Below, piece by piece: positions 1 to 13,220 of a stretch of 64,000 bases of DNA (its first letter is position 1; the number at the start of each line of letters is the position of its first letter). Source of the DNA: Ectobius pallidus (Eukaryota > Arthropoda > Insecta > Blattodea > Ectobiidae); the NCBI GenBank assembly GCA_964059195.1, contig CAXKWD010000011.1, positions 29,077,791 through 29,141,790 on the forward strand. The letters are read 5' to 3'. The translations under genes were made by a program, and so were the position numbers. The notes under the pieces are model-generated. The model was not told the DNA's origin, searched no databases, and was given only the letters and a program-made list of their open reading frames with translations.

Positions 1-1621
1 GTTTCGACTACAGTGTTATTAAACTCTGGAAATGGTGGATATATGTGAAGCCAATACCTAAGGAAAGAAAGGCCAAAGAAGGCCAGACTTTAGCCAAATG
101 TACTGAAGATGCCTAAGGCGCCTGAAGTTACTGAAGGCTGACGGACGTGCTAGCCCGAAGGGAACGGGTTACTTAGATTATTTGATTATTGGTATTATTG
201 CTAAAGCATTGAATACAGGAAGAAATTAAATAGGCCCGAAGGTGTAATAAGGGTGGGCAACTGTCATCTAAGATGTTGCGAGGGTTCCTAAAAAAAGGTT
301 TCTTTAGTTTCAAGTTTTGCTCACGTATCTTTGGAAGAAGAGACCACAAATGCTCTTAAGGAAGTCTTAAAAATAACTTTCAGGTCCGTTTTTATAATTT
401 ACGCATACGCTCACAGAAGCTTTCGCTGGTGATGATTCTAACTTTAAGGACTTTTTGTGCAAAAAGTTGTTTAAGAGAATAAAACATTTTAAAAATAAAA
501 ATTCTGAAATTCACTGCTTTAATTTATAGTGTGGCCTAAGAAAACTTTCAGAAAACATGGTAAAAGTAGAACACTTTTTAGATCTGACCCAAGGAATTAA
601 TTTTGAATAAAACAACTTTTTCGTATAAAGTTAATGCAACATTAAAAAATGTATACGACAAAAAGAATATTAAAGCAGTTGCTTATCTGGTAAAATTCAC
701 TACCTACTATTCTCCAAGTCCTTTGTCGGAATTTCAGTTCTAACTCTGCACTCTTAGGTCAAACAAACATAGATAGGCCTAGTCTCAATATAAAACACTT
801 AAAACTTTCGGAATGTCTTCCAACATTAACAGGCAATTTTGGCAGCAATGAATAAGATTTATCCTTCATCAGCTTAAATGGGCTACGATACGGACATACT
901 CATCGCTAATATTCTTGCCACTATTTTAATATATCTTGACATGTTTTAGTTGAAAGTCAATGATTACTTTAAGGCGAAGAACATTTTTAACCCTCTAAAA
1001 TACAAATATAAAATAGGCTTTGAGGTAATGCAGAAATAAAAGCACTAAACAGAATACAACTTAGAGATATTTAACAAGTGGTAGGCCTAGGCATACAAGG
1101 TAGCGAAAAACTGTGATTTTAGTCCTTGTAGTACAATACGTATTTATGAATTACTTACACTGAAGGAATTTAATATGCTTATTCACATATTTGTATCCTT
1201 TCCTAACACAAATGTCTACTAAAACAATCTCAAGTGCGATTAATATGTATTTGTAGGGTTAGAAATTTAAAATATCAGTATAAATATGAACTGAGCAGTT
1301 TATGTGAAGTATTAGAACACTAGACCCTACAACCAAACTATGTTCTTGAAATCACAGCAGTTAAGTTAAGAATTTTCACATACACTCCTACTAATTAGGC
1401 CTACTGATCACATTGCTGTGTATGGTTGCACTAGATTTCACTACGTCTACCTGATAGATGTTTGTTCCTATAATAAACTCAGATGACTTCCTATAAAAAG
1501 AATTGTGGCAGAGCATTGGCGATGAATATGTTCAATGTTTGCTTACGACCACTTTGGCTCCGTTAATAAATAATAAATTATGCTTACAACAATGACATGC
1601 ACATGGCAAAGACAACAGACA

Positions 1622-1682
<61 letters not shown>
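1622..1682 (+). repeat. (AAT)n microsatellite
   Basis: About 20 uninterrupted AAT units. The isoleucine run on the other strand is an artefact of the repeat. Confidence 0.95.
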
Positions 1683-1684
<2 letters not shown>

Positions 1685-2454
1685 CCCATATGTGTGATGT
1701 GGAGAAATGTAATAAATAATAATAATAATAATACTAAAAATAGCAAATCGGTTTCATTTTTACGAGCTAACATCAATCCAGGAGAGTCAATTTCTTTATC
1801 TGTTTCACCGTCTATCAGAATATAATAGCTACATATAAATTAAAGTTTTTTCTCTTTAACTCTGAATTCGTTCACTTCTAGGAAGGTTTTAGCCTACGAA
1901 TAGTTCGAATAGCAGTAAATGATGAGAGATTTAGAAGGGACAAGGCAAGTAAAAATGAAAATGTGTCTCTCACCAATGATTAGGAAGACGATATAGGTCT
2001 ATGACAAAATTTTCTTTATAAATATTTACTGGGAGCCTCAAACTCCTGGAACCCTCTGGGCCTTCACGGCCTGTAAAGGGATCACTTTACCTTTTATTAT
2101 TTGCAAAATTTCCAGAACAAGGCCTATACTTGACGATAAGTATACTTTTTGTAGCTCTAGTTTTGTTCATTATAAATCTTGTTTTCATAACATGCTAACA
2201 ATTTTGTCTAATCTGCAGGATTCCATAGACATTTTAAACTACAATTTTAGCAAACCCCTTCAATATCGTAAGTCAGACATGTGATACCACTTTCAAAATA
2301 CGGAAGTATTATGCGCTACATTTCCAAGTAGAAACTGCGCCTACCAACCGATCTCTGCGTAATCTTTCTCCGTATCTCGAATTCACTGCTAGAAGATAGG
2401 ATAGATTGCATGCCGAATCCCATGGATGTTATTGATGGTTACTTTATTTCAGCA

Positions 2455-2612
2455 GCTCTATCTTTGTGAAACAGCTCAGTGGCCTCACGAGGCTGAGTAC
2501 ACCTCGATCCAAACTTCCCAATGTAAGAGAAGTTCAGAGAGTTACCGCGGGGGTCAAACCCGTGATCCAAGATCCGCATTCTTCAAAACTAACAACTGAA
2601 TCGTGATGGAGG
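2455..2612 (-). repeat. tRNA-derived SINE
   Basis: On the minus strand GATTCAGTTGTTAGTTTTG resembles a D-arm/box A and GGGTTTGACCCCCG a box B (plus 2549-2562). A non-tRNA body follows, containing the small palindrome GGCCTCACGAGGC. Divergence is moderate. Confidence 0.5.
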
Positions 2613-2763
2613 TCTTAGATGAAAATATTATCTATTAGAAAAAGGTATAGGCCTACAAGATATAGCCTACTTTCATATAAAAACACCAGGAAAATTTAGT
2701 CGTTCTGTCTGTATTGATATGTAGCCTACCTTGTATACGAAAAACTGACTCTTTCGCTCGAAA

Positions 2764-2767
<4 letters not shown>

Positions 2768-2806
<39 letters not shown>

Positions 2807-2814
2807 GATATAAT
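2768..2814 (+). repeat. (AAT)n microsatellite
   Basis: About 15 AAT units, uninterrupted. Confidence 0.95.
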
Positions 2815-3549
2815 AATAAAATACTTCTAATAACTGTAGTGGTGAGACTGTAATGTATACAAACATGTAATATAACGTAACTCAATACTACTTTATTTCT
2901 ACTAACTGCACACTAATAGCTACGGGATGGCATTAGTAGTGAACCCATGAGACAGTATCCAGTTAATATTTGTAGTAGCTAGCAGGGAAATGACCAGAAT
3001 AGGATAGTGTGTTTGTCATTATCACAAGTAAAAGCAAATTATGAATGCTCTGAAAAATAAGTTAGTGGTTTCTGCAAACATAAAGGTACAGGCGAGCAGA
3101 AATTTGTGTCTCCACGGGCGAATGGATAAGGGAACCTGTCAACATCCAAGTAGGTCGTAAGCACTTTATATATCACGCGGCACAAAAACGCGACGTAAGC
3201 ACAGACAAATAAGCTGATGAGCAATTTTTCATTTGCAACTCTGTACATTGCATAAAAGTAGAGACAGGAACGAGACGGTGGCAATTGTTTGCCATTTGGG
3301 TTTGGAACTCCGCAGCAAATGTGTGGGTGTCAGAATCTGGTTGTCCCTTTCAATATTTCCCTTTTCTCTATTTCTCATTGTTTACCCTTTTTTTTTTTTT
3401 ATTCCAAGCTCTGGGAGGGGGGATGGTCGGACGTCTCTGCGATTACATGTGTTCGCATACACACACACAAAACTAATATCCTTTTGTGTCTTTATTCTAG
3501 TAAATTGTTTATTCAGCATGTATCCGAGAAATGCGCCAGTGAATACACT

Positions 3550-3800
3550 CGCGACCCCTCCATCTTTTTTTTAGGCGATGTCGCGTCCATTCGTTGGGTT
3601 TCACGTGTGAAGCACCATTCAAGAGGAGGCAGAGGCGTTATTTCCGGTCCTAGGGTGCGGGGGTGCAAAAGGGTGTGAGTGGGAAAGATTTTTGCAGGAC
3701 AAGAAGGAAGGGCTTCTCCACACGTGAAACCTAACCTCACATTGCAAACCGTCCAACGAAGATGCGCACTGCGCAGAGACCCACTTGCGCGCAGAAACTG
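3550..3800. promoter_or_regulatory. GC-richer block with inverted CACGTG motifs
   Basis: GGGTTTCACGTGTG at 3596-3609 and CACACGTGAAACC at 3719-3731 are inverted repeats, each containing an E-box CACGTG. The block between them is GC-rich (GGTCCTAGGGTGCGGGGGTG). CGTTGG and CCAACG also pair around the outer parts. Function is not known. Confidence 0.35.
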
Positions 3801-5650
3801 ACACCCTTGCGGAACTCCAAAAAGCAGTCTCAATCATTCCACCTCTTAACACAATTAGCTAGCAGGTATTTGCCCTTCAGAATGAGTATGACTGGATGGG
3901 AAAAGAAACAAAGAGGTCGGAATAAAGGAGTAAGGAAACGTACCTTCACATAACAATCTCTCCGCCTCCTCCATTTTAGTGCTTTACGTAGGCAGACATT
4001 TTACATATCTTTATCTTCATATTATTCACTGTCACTACAGAGTAACAATGCAATTTGGTTGCTCAGCATCTTTTGTCATATCCACTCTCAGATTTAAAAT
4101 GGTTGACATTACTCCACTTCAAACCAGAATACCATGCCTATAATACATTGGACCTGTCGTGTTATGATTCTTTTCCATATTAACTTCAGATTTTCTGTTT
4201 TTGAATTGCTTTACATTTTAATTGACGTCAGCTTCCTGGCAATTGATATAATTTAATTCATTTTCGTTCTCAGCATTTATATATCTTCGAATTCTAGCAT
4301 CATTGTAATTATCTTTACTTCTGTACCTAAAATCACCTGGTAATCTACACAAATGCTGCCCTAAAGTGTAGTTTATGCTCCCCATAAAAGTTTTGTAATG
4401 TATTTTGCAAATCATCATATTTGTATTACTTTCTATTTGCAGATAATATAATCTGTGGTTTTTAACTTTGCAATTATTATTTCATACCGTAATTCATTTG
4501 ATAATTTTCACTAGCATATTAATATTTTCCTTTTCTAAAGCATATAAAATGCCTTAAAAATTCTGGTAAGTAATTTTCACGTCTAATTTCCTCATATTTC
4601 AATTAAATCAATATTTAATGTATTAAAAGAAACTAAACGGTATTGTCTGTCTTGTGGAAAGTTTAGTTTATTCTTCCTTAGACTTTATCCCTGTGTTTTG
4701 TACACTGTAATTTCACTTCCAAGTTTCTTGACCATACTTTTTATAAGTTATATCAACTTTTAGGTATTAACTTATTATTTTCCAGCGATATTTTAGTTTC
4801 CTTTTGTGATCTGGGAAGTTATTTCTGCTGTAATGTGTTTACTTTCTTCTTACGAAGTTTGCAAGACAAAATATAAATAAAACAACTTGCTTATTTATTA
4901 TGACGTTCTCAGCATTTATCTTAAAATTCTACAACAGACCTGTCTTCTTAAAATCGTCTTCTAGTCTTCATGCTCTTTATTTTGCAAATAATGTCTATAC
5001 GAAATACACTGTGAAATCACGCAGTTCCATCAATAATCTTCTACGATCTATTTTGGAAGTATTTTTCATTTTCTTCTGTAAACTGATTTATCTTTTCTAC
5101 TAATATATTATTTGTCTAAATTGAAAGAAGTAAATTTTGTCAAGTTAATTTGCTGTTTGAACCATTCTGAAAGCGTAATAGAAATATTCCAGGTAGATGA
5201 TGTTACTTTGCTTATTATCATAATAAGTAGTCTCTTACCCAATTAAATTATATCTAAATTTTCCAATAGAACATGTAAATATTAATGGGTTATTTCTCTT
5301 TTCTAACTATTCTGCTTCATTTTCAATTTCAAATCATGAATGCATAGTTGACGCTCCATGTATATCCACTTCGTTTTCGTATTCCATCAATGTTTATGAT
5401 TTTATATGGATAGTTTCTGTTATACATTCTCATATTATAAATTTATGTCCACAAGATTTATGTGAAATTGAATATAATGTTCTTACAATTTATTTTTCCA
5501 CCTTAGTTATGTTATGACAACATTACCTACTTGAGTACTTCAAAGAAGGATAGGTCTATACTGGATTACAAAAAAATCTAAAGAGAGTTCTTCTTAAGGT
5601 ATCATTCTTCTCCATATATCTTAGAATCAGTAATATTCCACAATCGAAGG

Positions 5651-6024
5651 TAGGGTTGCCAACTATCCGGTATTTCCACTTAATTTGTACGAAAATCCTG
5701 GGTCCAGTGCTTTTCAAGTTATATCCCGTATTTCCAGAATTCCTGCCATTCATTATTTTAAATTTGTTTTGGTATCATAGCCTATTTCCATAATGGTCAT
5801 ATATAAAATATGATTGGTAGTTAACTGGTATTTTTGTAGACTGACATATGCATTTTAAACAGATAATATTAATACAGTAATACCACCATTCGAATATTCG
5901 TGACCATTCGTTATGCTGTAGAAGTGGTGAAATTTGGGCCCCTTATTTTTGGCATTTATTCCTTATTTTCACTTCTATTTTACATTATTATCCCTTTTTC
6001 CACTTTCAAGAGTTGGCAATTCTA
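5651..6024. mobile_element. Probable hAT-type MITE, 374 bp
   Basis: Left end TAGGGTTGCCAACT and right end AGTTGGCAATTCTA are inverted repeats with two mismatches. Flanking octamers ATCGAAGG and ATCGGGGG match at six of eight positions, consistent with an aged duplication. The TAGGGTTGCCA start resembles common hAT-derived MITE termini. Confidence 0.6.
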
Positions 6025-9000
6025 ATCGGGGGGAGATTTCGTCCAACAGGTTTAGGTATAAGAAACTTATTCAGAGTATTTATGTTATGCCACACATGGC
6101 GCCATTTCACGTAAGAAATTCGCACTGCTTCTTCACATTCATTCCTCTTGCACGAACCTGTGAAAGTCCTTTTATTCTCCTTTTTGCGAGGTTAGTTTCT
6201 AACAACTCACATAAACAAATCTCAATCAGTGGTTACTATTACACTATTTTCAAAAATGAAATAATTTACTTCTGGTCGATTCACTCCATTGCTACATTCG
6301 TTAGTTCTTTCTTGATCTAATTAGCTGTGTTATGGGGACCGTTTGTCAAATTGGTTTAACTCAGTATCATTTACAGTTTTGCCATTTCATTGTTTGTAAG
6401 CAGGGGATTTGTATTTCTAAATAGTTACATCAGGTAAGTTTATTTCGTATGAATTCTTCTCAGCCATGGGTTTCTTCCAACCAATATTCGCATGACAAAC
6501 GTATGAAAATGGTACGAGAATGACTTCCGCATTAAGAAAATCTTGAATATTTCCATTCTGAAATAGTGGTGACTTATTAACTACAATTTTCTCAAAGCAA
6601 GACTACTGAAGAACTGAAGCGTTTGTTTATATTTAGTGTCTTAGTATTATATAGGCCTAAATGTTACATTCGTTTAGTTTAAAAATATGGAGCCAATTAT
6701 TTTGAGATTTTCAATTGCTATACAAAATATTTACTTCTACGATTATTATTACGGAAATTGATATACTTTCAGTGCCAATTTTTCACCATCTTCTTATGTC
6801 ATTTGTTCACTTTCTATTCCAAAACATTTTCCATCAATATATTCAACAACGTACATTTTCCTTTCTACAACCGTTGCTGACGTAAAATTTCTTAATTCCA
6901 TAAGCCTACAGCAAAGTCATATGTAGGCCTAAAACATTTTCTACAAAATTTAATGCAATGTGATAATTACGCAATTGTATTCATTATATACTTAACAATA
7001 CATCTATGTATATTCCTTCCTTACATCTTCCATAGTAATGCTTTATTTCACTAAGCAATATTAAGTATATGGATTTTGCAGCCTCATTCTATCAGCAGAT
7101 CAAATAACTTTCTGTTTCATTCACAACGATTTTTTGTAAAGAAATGCAATACTATTTTTTGCACTATGTCATACAGCAGGTAAGCCTAGGTAAGCGTGTA
7201 CCTAGTGCCTAAATAACATGAACAGGAAAATATCTTAAACTCCACTGTCAAAAAGTCAGTCTGAGATATGAAGTAAGTGGTGCATTCTGGTGTGAGGCTG
7301 TTCTGTTAAGATTTCTTACTGCGCGAAGATTTAGTTTCTTCTAGTTTTACTCATTAGATTTTCATGTCTTATGGTTTTAATTTCTTCTGTCACTTAGACG
7401 CCACACTGAACAAAATACAGATGCATTAGATGTTAGCACACAGCATAATCATAATCGTCGTTATTTGAATATTTCTTATGCGTTTCTTGGTTTTAATTTT
7501 GTTTGTATATTATATTATAAAATTGAGCTGAGGGTGGAATACCAACACTACCAGTCAATGAAAACAAGCGTAATTGAACAAATGAAAATCGAATTACTTG
7601 TTTCTTAGGAAACACATATACTATCTGAAGCTAAAATGTTTACAAAAGTATGAAGTTGTCGCATAATCAACATTATTCCACAATAACTTTCAGACCATGA
7701 CTGTCGGGGTTTACAGCTCTGTACTTTGAGCTAATTCGATCAATAGGTCTACCGATTTTATAGAAACAATTAAGTGGGCCCAAAGGAACCTAAGTATCAT
7801 GTTACAATAATACCGTTTTAATAATGCGTTTGTAGGAAACAAGAAGAATACTGAAGATAATTCCGTCTGGGAGAGAAAGAGGGGGAAGCATACATGCACA
7901 CAAAATGTTAATGAATGGTAATTTAAAAAATACTTAACGTTTCATTCTTTAGCAAATAAGTAATTGAAAAAAGTAGTTACAGTCACTTGGTCAATAGAAA
8001 TTAATGTAATAGGTATATGAACTTTTCTTAATAACGAAGAAGTGCAGTTTGACAGTTTCCACGCTTTACAATAATTATCCTAGTTTTAATATCAGGGTAA
8101 TTTTTGTCAAGAAAAGCTCAGGTTCGCAGTTAATAAAGGTATCATTGCTCTGATTGATAATCATCAAGATCACTGTATATTACTTTCATGAAACATTCCT
8201 TGTCATAACCAAATATTTCTGTCGTTCTAATACATTTCCTTGTATAATAATTATTTCATACTTGGCCAAATAGGCTATATTATAGCGTGTTTGAACATAA
8301 AATCCAAATCGAAGTACATAGTTAAAGAAGTTTATTCTACACTTGTATAACACTGTTCTGTAGGTATGTTTATATTATTTTCCTTATTGATTAACACTTC
8401 ATAACAATTTCCATCAATCATTCTAGGTTAATACTTCATATTTCTCTGCTTTGACCGCCGTATTTTACGTGGCCTACATTTTTTATATAGTCATATCCAG
8501 CATTTAGAAAGAAATCTTCAAAACAACCTTCTTCGCAAAATTGCAGAATGTTTAGAATTATGGGCCGCAGCTGTAAAGAACTCTTTACTTTTCTGCCTAC
8601 GAAAATGCCACCAAATATAGGAAAAGCCTCAAAATCGAGAAGTAACATACTCTTTTCCTGTACATTTCTGACTTCTGCATATAACAGAATAATAACTCCT
8701 GTAAAGAAGACATCTTAAAGCAATTGGGTAGTAAACGGCTCGATTGCGTGCAGTTCAAACATTATTTTAGAGTTACTTATTTTCCCTGAAGGTTACTGCA
8801 AATTTCATTGTGTAATGTATCGGGATTGTTTCTTCACTTTCTCAAATTATTTCCAATTTCTGCATTCGTACAAATACAATCGTATTTATAATAAGAAAAT
8901 GTTATGCCACAAACTGGAGAATCTTCAAAATCCTGTTTAATGAAGTAAATGCAGGGAAAAAATTATCATCTACGAAAAACGAAGTATTGTCCTTTATGAA

Positions 9001-10124
9001 AAAGGTAATGTTTTATTTTGATATCCAGTTTTCCAGAAATCGTTAACCTTCTGAGCAGGAAATGCCTAGAAGTCTTGTTTATTACGTGTTGACTGCTGAC
9101 GTAATTGAGTAAGAGAGGGCATTGCTTGTATGCTTTGTGTACACGTTGCATTATGGATGACCCCTGCATGGCATCGGAAAACGGAATATTCAGCGGTGGA
9201 GCAATTTACCAAGCACGAAATATCTTAAAATATTTACGTTTTGTCTCATCGTGACTTATGTAGCTTGCTGTCCTATCGTGTCTAAACAACAAAAACATTT
9301 CCATTCTGTTTAACTTGAGTGAATATAAGATAACGACTATTTGGAATAAACTACAAATTGTTTTTCAGCGCTGACTTTCTTGTTATATTGAATCGTTTGT
9401 GACTCGTACATCAATTCTATGTCATGTTCTTGTTACTGTAAGATTCATGTCAATCCATCAAGTCGCAATTACTTTCATGTTGCCTCGTAACAGCTATTTC
9501 TTGAGCACATTTATAATCCTGTATCAATTTGTGAATTTGATTCAAGCATTTAATCTTTGAACTTAAGTTTACGTTGTTCGGAACCACTGATGTAAACCTT
9601 CATGATATATTTATATATGTGCCAAAGCAAGTATGTAGTTCCCTTCATTTTCCTGTCTGTTGTCTAATGAAATATGCATAAACCCTATCCAGAGCCCTGA
9701 TTGAGAGTATTTCAATCTACTAATAATACTATTACGCTCACGTGACTAGGTTTTACAAACAAAACGTTTACAAATCAATTTGTCGTGTTTATGATAAATG
9801 CTGAGACATTGTTCTCATGTCAAATTGCCTCTGTCATACTTGAACAAACAGATCCCCCAATGTATGGACATGGTTTACATTTGAATTATTTAACAGCTCC
9901 AATGATTAGAATGAGGTATCTGTCATTTCCCCATTTCTATTTCATATCTTTCGTCGACAGCTTTATTCTGTCTGTTTTTTTCCCAGCCCCGTGGTCTAGC
10001 AACAAATTTCAAGAAAGGTCTCATGGAGGGGCCGCGATGGATTACTGTTCTAAATGAATCAAAATGATTTCCGCCCATCATCCCAACCAGAGCTGGCGGC
10101 TGGATGTGTTGGCCTCTGGCCTAC

Positions 10125-10422
10125 CTGCGCCCTGTGCTTGGGCCTGCGCTTGTGCTTGCGCCTGTGCTTGCGCCTGTGCCAGAACCATCGGCTGAATCCC
10201 GATACCCGTTTGGAGAAGGTACTGCCTTTGGGTGAGCTGCAACTGTTGCATCAGCTGTTGCTGCTGCAGAGCGAGCGACTGAAGAGGACCGGTAGCCTTT
10301 TTCTTGTCGCCCGTCTGGAGAAGGTGTGTTTGTTGGATGACATTCAGTTGCAGTTGCTCTTGCAACTGTTGCATTGCCTGTTCCAACTGTTTTCTGCCCA
10401 ATTCAGCAAACTGCTGCTGTTG
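10125..10422 (-). CDS. FoxP: FoxP transcription factor, next coding exon (exon B), glutamine/leucine-rich region
   Basis: This exon is 298 bp, 99 codons plus one base. On the minus strand the acceptor is TTCTTTTCTAG|CAACAG, entering in phase 0, which fits the phase-0 end of exon A 18.5 kb upstream. Residues 1-35 read QQQQFAELGRKQLEQAMQQL and then QEQLQLNVIQQTHLL, like the FOXP segment in which a QLQE-x-QEQLHLQL stretch follows the polyglutamine block. Residues 39-42 are a basic DKKK patch, 46-72 a second Gln/Leu helix, and 82-97 an Ala-Gln dipeptide run built from a GCNCAR hexanucleotide repeat. The best donor is CAG|GTAGGC, leaving phase 1. It is weaker than consensus; the frame stays open a further 47 bp to about 10078, so the 3' end is the less certain boundary. 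The following exons (zinc finger, leucine zipper, forkhead) should lie left of this window. Confidence 0.82.
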
Positions 10423-10610
10423 CTAGAAAAGAAGAACACATAACTTATGCTCAAATTGGTCATGCTAAGCAGTCATTCATATAATTTCACTAAGTTTGCT
10501 GACAGTTGCTGCTACTGTTACTGAAATGAAACATACAAAAGTATTTAGCCCTATCAATTCTCCTTCTCTCCTTTTTCCTCGTCTGGGAAAAGTGAATAAT
10601 ATACTCATTA

Positions 10611-10870
10611 TATTAGACTAACAGTAGGCCTAGTTCTTAACAGTTGTAAATTAAGCCTTCAAATTTAATTTTAATGCCTTTTTTTTCAAACTGTTATTAT
10701 TTTGCAACAGTAAAAAGTGTGATGTATTTTTGAAAAAAAGCTATTTTGTTTGTACTTGAAAAATACTTTAAAATTAAATCTGAAGGCTTAACTTTACAAA
10801 CAAAAATCGGGGAGTGCCGCCCAGACCCCTACCGAACCAAAATCATGGCTACATCCCTGGATTGTTTATA
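10611..10870 (+). repeat. Dispersed repeat family, copy 1
   Basis: AACAGTTGTAAATTAAGCCT through ATTAAATCTGAAGGCTTAA forms a foldback core, followed by CGGGGAGTGCCGCCCAGACC. A second copy lies at 46195-46500 in the same orientation. It overlaps the region just upstream (minus sense) of the exon B acceptor. Confidence 0.65.
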
Positions 10871-11691
10871 ATGTTAGGCACACCCTGGTGTACTACTGAA
10901 GCGCAAGACTCAGTATGAACCCTTCTTCTGAAAACAAATGGGCTATTCTGATATTATTCTCCAGTGATTTATCTAACTCGGCAGTCGGTTACTAAAAAAA
11001 ATGCATTGTTATGATATTCTACTTTATTACTATAATAATACAGTTCTGCAATTTTTAGAACTCGTAAACTGAAATCCAGAGTTATTTTATTTCTCCGTGA
11101 CGTAATTTATGCGTTTTTTAAATGATGAAGACTCTTCGGACGGTAAAGTTTTCCCGGTATCCACGTTTTTTTTTTCCAAAATTAGTTTTATTTTAGTATG
11201 GAATTTAATTCAACTGTATCAGCTGCATTAAGAAGTAACCTACATGAAACATCAACATTACTTTTCATACTAAAACGGATAATGTAGACTGATAGACTTC
11301 AAGATTAATTTATTTTTCTGAAATATTTATTATATGATCGAAATGAAACTAGTCTATGTATGGTGAAGAAGAATTTCAGTGATTTAACACACCTAAGAAA
11401 AATTATTAACACATTCGAGGGTGGAAAACATATACACAAGAGTCCGTAAAGGCTCCAAGGTTTTTATAACAGGGAGCACATTGCTTACTTCACTTAACAT
11501 AATATTTTCTATCGAGTAGCGAAGTTAAACTTGTAGGATTCGAACAAAAGTCAATGCATTTTTTACTCATTTGCGATCGATACCAGCAGTTCCATAGTGC
11601 TTAATCCAAGGAACTCGTTTTAAGAAACCCGTCTAAATTTTCTTTTCCATTTTGTGCTTACTCTTATTTTTTATGCCTTCTACCTTAACAG

Positions 11692-11700
11692 TACACACAT

Positions 11701-11762
<62 letters not shown>
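11692..11762 (+). repeat. Compound (AC)n(AT)n microsatellite
   Basis: About 12 AC units run directly into about 23 AT units. Confidence 0.95.
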
Positions 11763-11765
<3 letters not shown>

Positions 11766-13097
11766 TGTACGTATGAATTCGTGTTTTCATAACTGAACTC
11801 AACCCTTAATAAGTTACCTAGTTGCTTAGATATTTATACCAATGGCTGAAGTCGGGAATTTATATGCTTATGGTGACTTGATGTTTAGAAAAGTGAAGAG
11901 CACGTTAGTAAATCCACGTCCCTTTCACTAATTACAGTTAAATTGTAATTGTGACATGAACATTAATATTGTAGATGGTAAGAGGTTTTCATTTTGTAGA
12001 TTTTGTTTTCATACAAAAAAGCCTGAAGAACTTGAAAATCTACTTGTCTAAAATCTTGTATTTTAATAGGCCTATGAATATTTTACGTGAGAACTCCAAT
12101 TCGAATTTATGTATCGAATACAACATCCTTTCCTTGCTTTTAGTACAGTATAGTGAAACCAAGAGGAAAATATTTTATCAGCAGTATGTTTGGCACTTGG
12201 AATATTAATGCACTAGCAGGTGCCCGCGGCTTCGCCCACGATTATTTACTCAACTGGTAGATGTATTACTTAAATAATTTGTTTATCATAAATAATAATT
12301 AAAACATATTTATTTACACTTACAATCCTTTATGCACAAATAGCATTGATTACACAATTTTATTCTGAATTATACTGCTATATGTAATAAAAATAAATAA
12401 AACAAATAACTTAGAACAAATCTTGTGGTTCCGTTTGGGTATGTAGATTAGAAATGAAACGATTAAAACGTACCATAGACTCATGAATCTTGGCCAAATC
12501 ACGCATAAACAATTAAAACGACATTTAAAGTGCCAAAATCCCAATTTCGATGTGCATTTCACGACTGAAGTGTGATGCCCGAGGAAAAAAAAAAGATCTC
12601 ATATTCGAATTCCCTAGCATGTCCAAATCATTCAATGCTCTTTTTTCTATTCACTGCATATACAACTCTTGGAATGCAATATTGTTTATATGCCAAAGTT
12701 GATGAAACGTTCACTGTTAAAAGTTCTACATAATGAAACAGCTAGGAATGTTCTGGGGAATCTTGACTTGATGAAAGCTGCAGTTGTTATGTTTATAAAC
12801 TTGTTAACAAAACTTTTAATGTAAACATTTCGGACTGCTTTGTTTACAAGAATATTGTAAACTGAAAGGAAGAACAACAGAAAGTGTGCTGTATATCTTC
12901 CTGTACAGTCTATGAAGGGAAGAGCAGAGGCAAGACTAAGTTATGGCTAAGAAGCTTCCCTTCAGAGGTGTCAAATAGTTTTATCCGGGGAAGAAGAAAA
13001 TAATAGCGGCAAAATACAAAATCGTGAACGCCAATATACCCTGGAATATATCTATTTTTTATTTTAACCTATAGGATCTATATTCTTGATAACAGTT

Positions 13098-13220
13098 AAG
13101 GGGTGGCTCTGTCGAGGCGGAATCGTTGAGGGTTCCAAGTCCGTGGTTAGTTAATCTGAAAGAGGTTTCGGGTTGTTCCCCACTCAGGGCGAATACTGGA
13201 TTGGCGTTGAATTATCCATA
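13098..13220 (+). repeat. Degenerate SINE-like sequence
   Basis: GGTTCCAAGTCC and GGTTTCGGGTTGTTCCC resemble degenerate box B sequences. CCCCACTCAGGGCGAATACT is like the body of some arthropod SINEs. Box A is not clear. Confidence 0.35.

Larger units (their letters stand above)
1..10124 (-). other. FoxP intron 3' of exon B, left part of window
   Basis: No exon is recognisable here on either strand; the next FoxP exon expected (proline-rich linker or zinc finger) was not found. It contains two AAT microsatellites, a tRNA-derived repeat near 2.5 kb, a GC-richer block around 3.55-3.95 kb and one hAT-like element (5651-6024). The stretches 1-1540, 4000-5640 and 6030-10070 show only AT-rich sequence with scattered TAGGCCTA octamers. 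Open frames there are short, lack codon structure and are best read as chance. Confidence 0.6.

Noticed and set aside
1543..1776. Frame with a polyisoleucine run
   Set aside because: Translation of the AAT microsatellite, as are those over 2768, 16078, 41501 and 46386.
3513..3852. Several frames of 77-106 codons on both strands
   Set aside because: Explained by GC-rich composition with few stops in all frames; none looks like FoxP or any other family.
10054..10443. Plus-strand 129-codon leucine-rich frame
   Set aside because: Antisense of FoxP exon B; the minus strand has matching splice sites and family similarity.
12215..12250. ACTAGCAGGTGCCCGCGGCT as a named transposon terminus
   Set aside because: It resembles a repeat start common in invertebrates, but I could not assign a class or find the other end.
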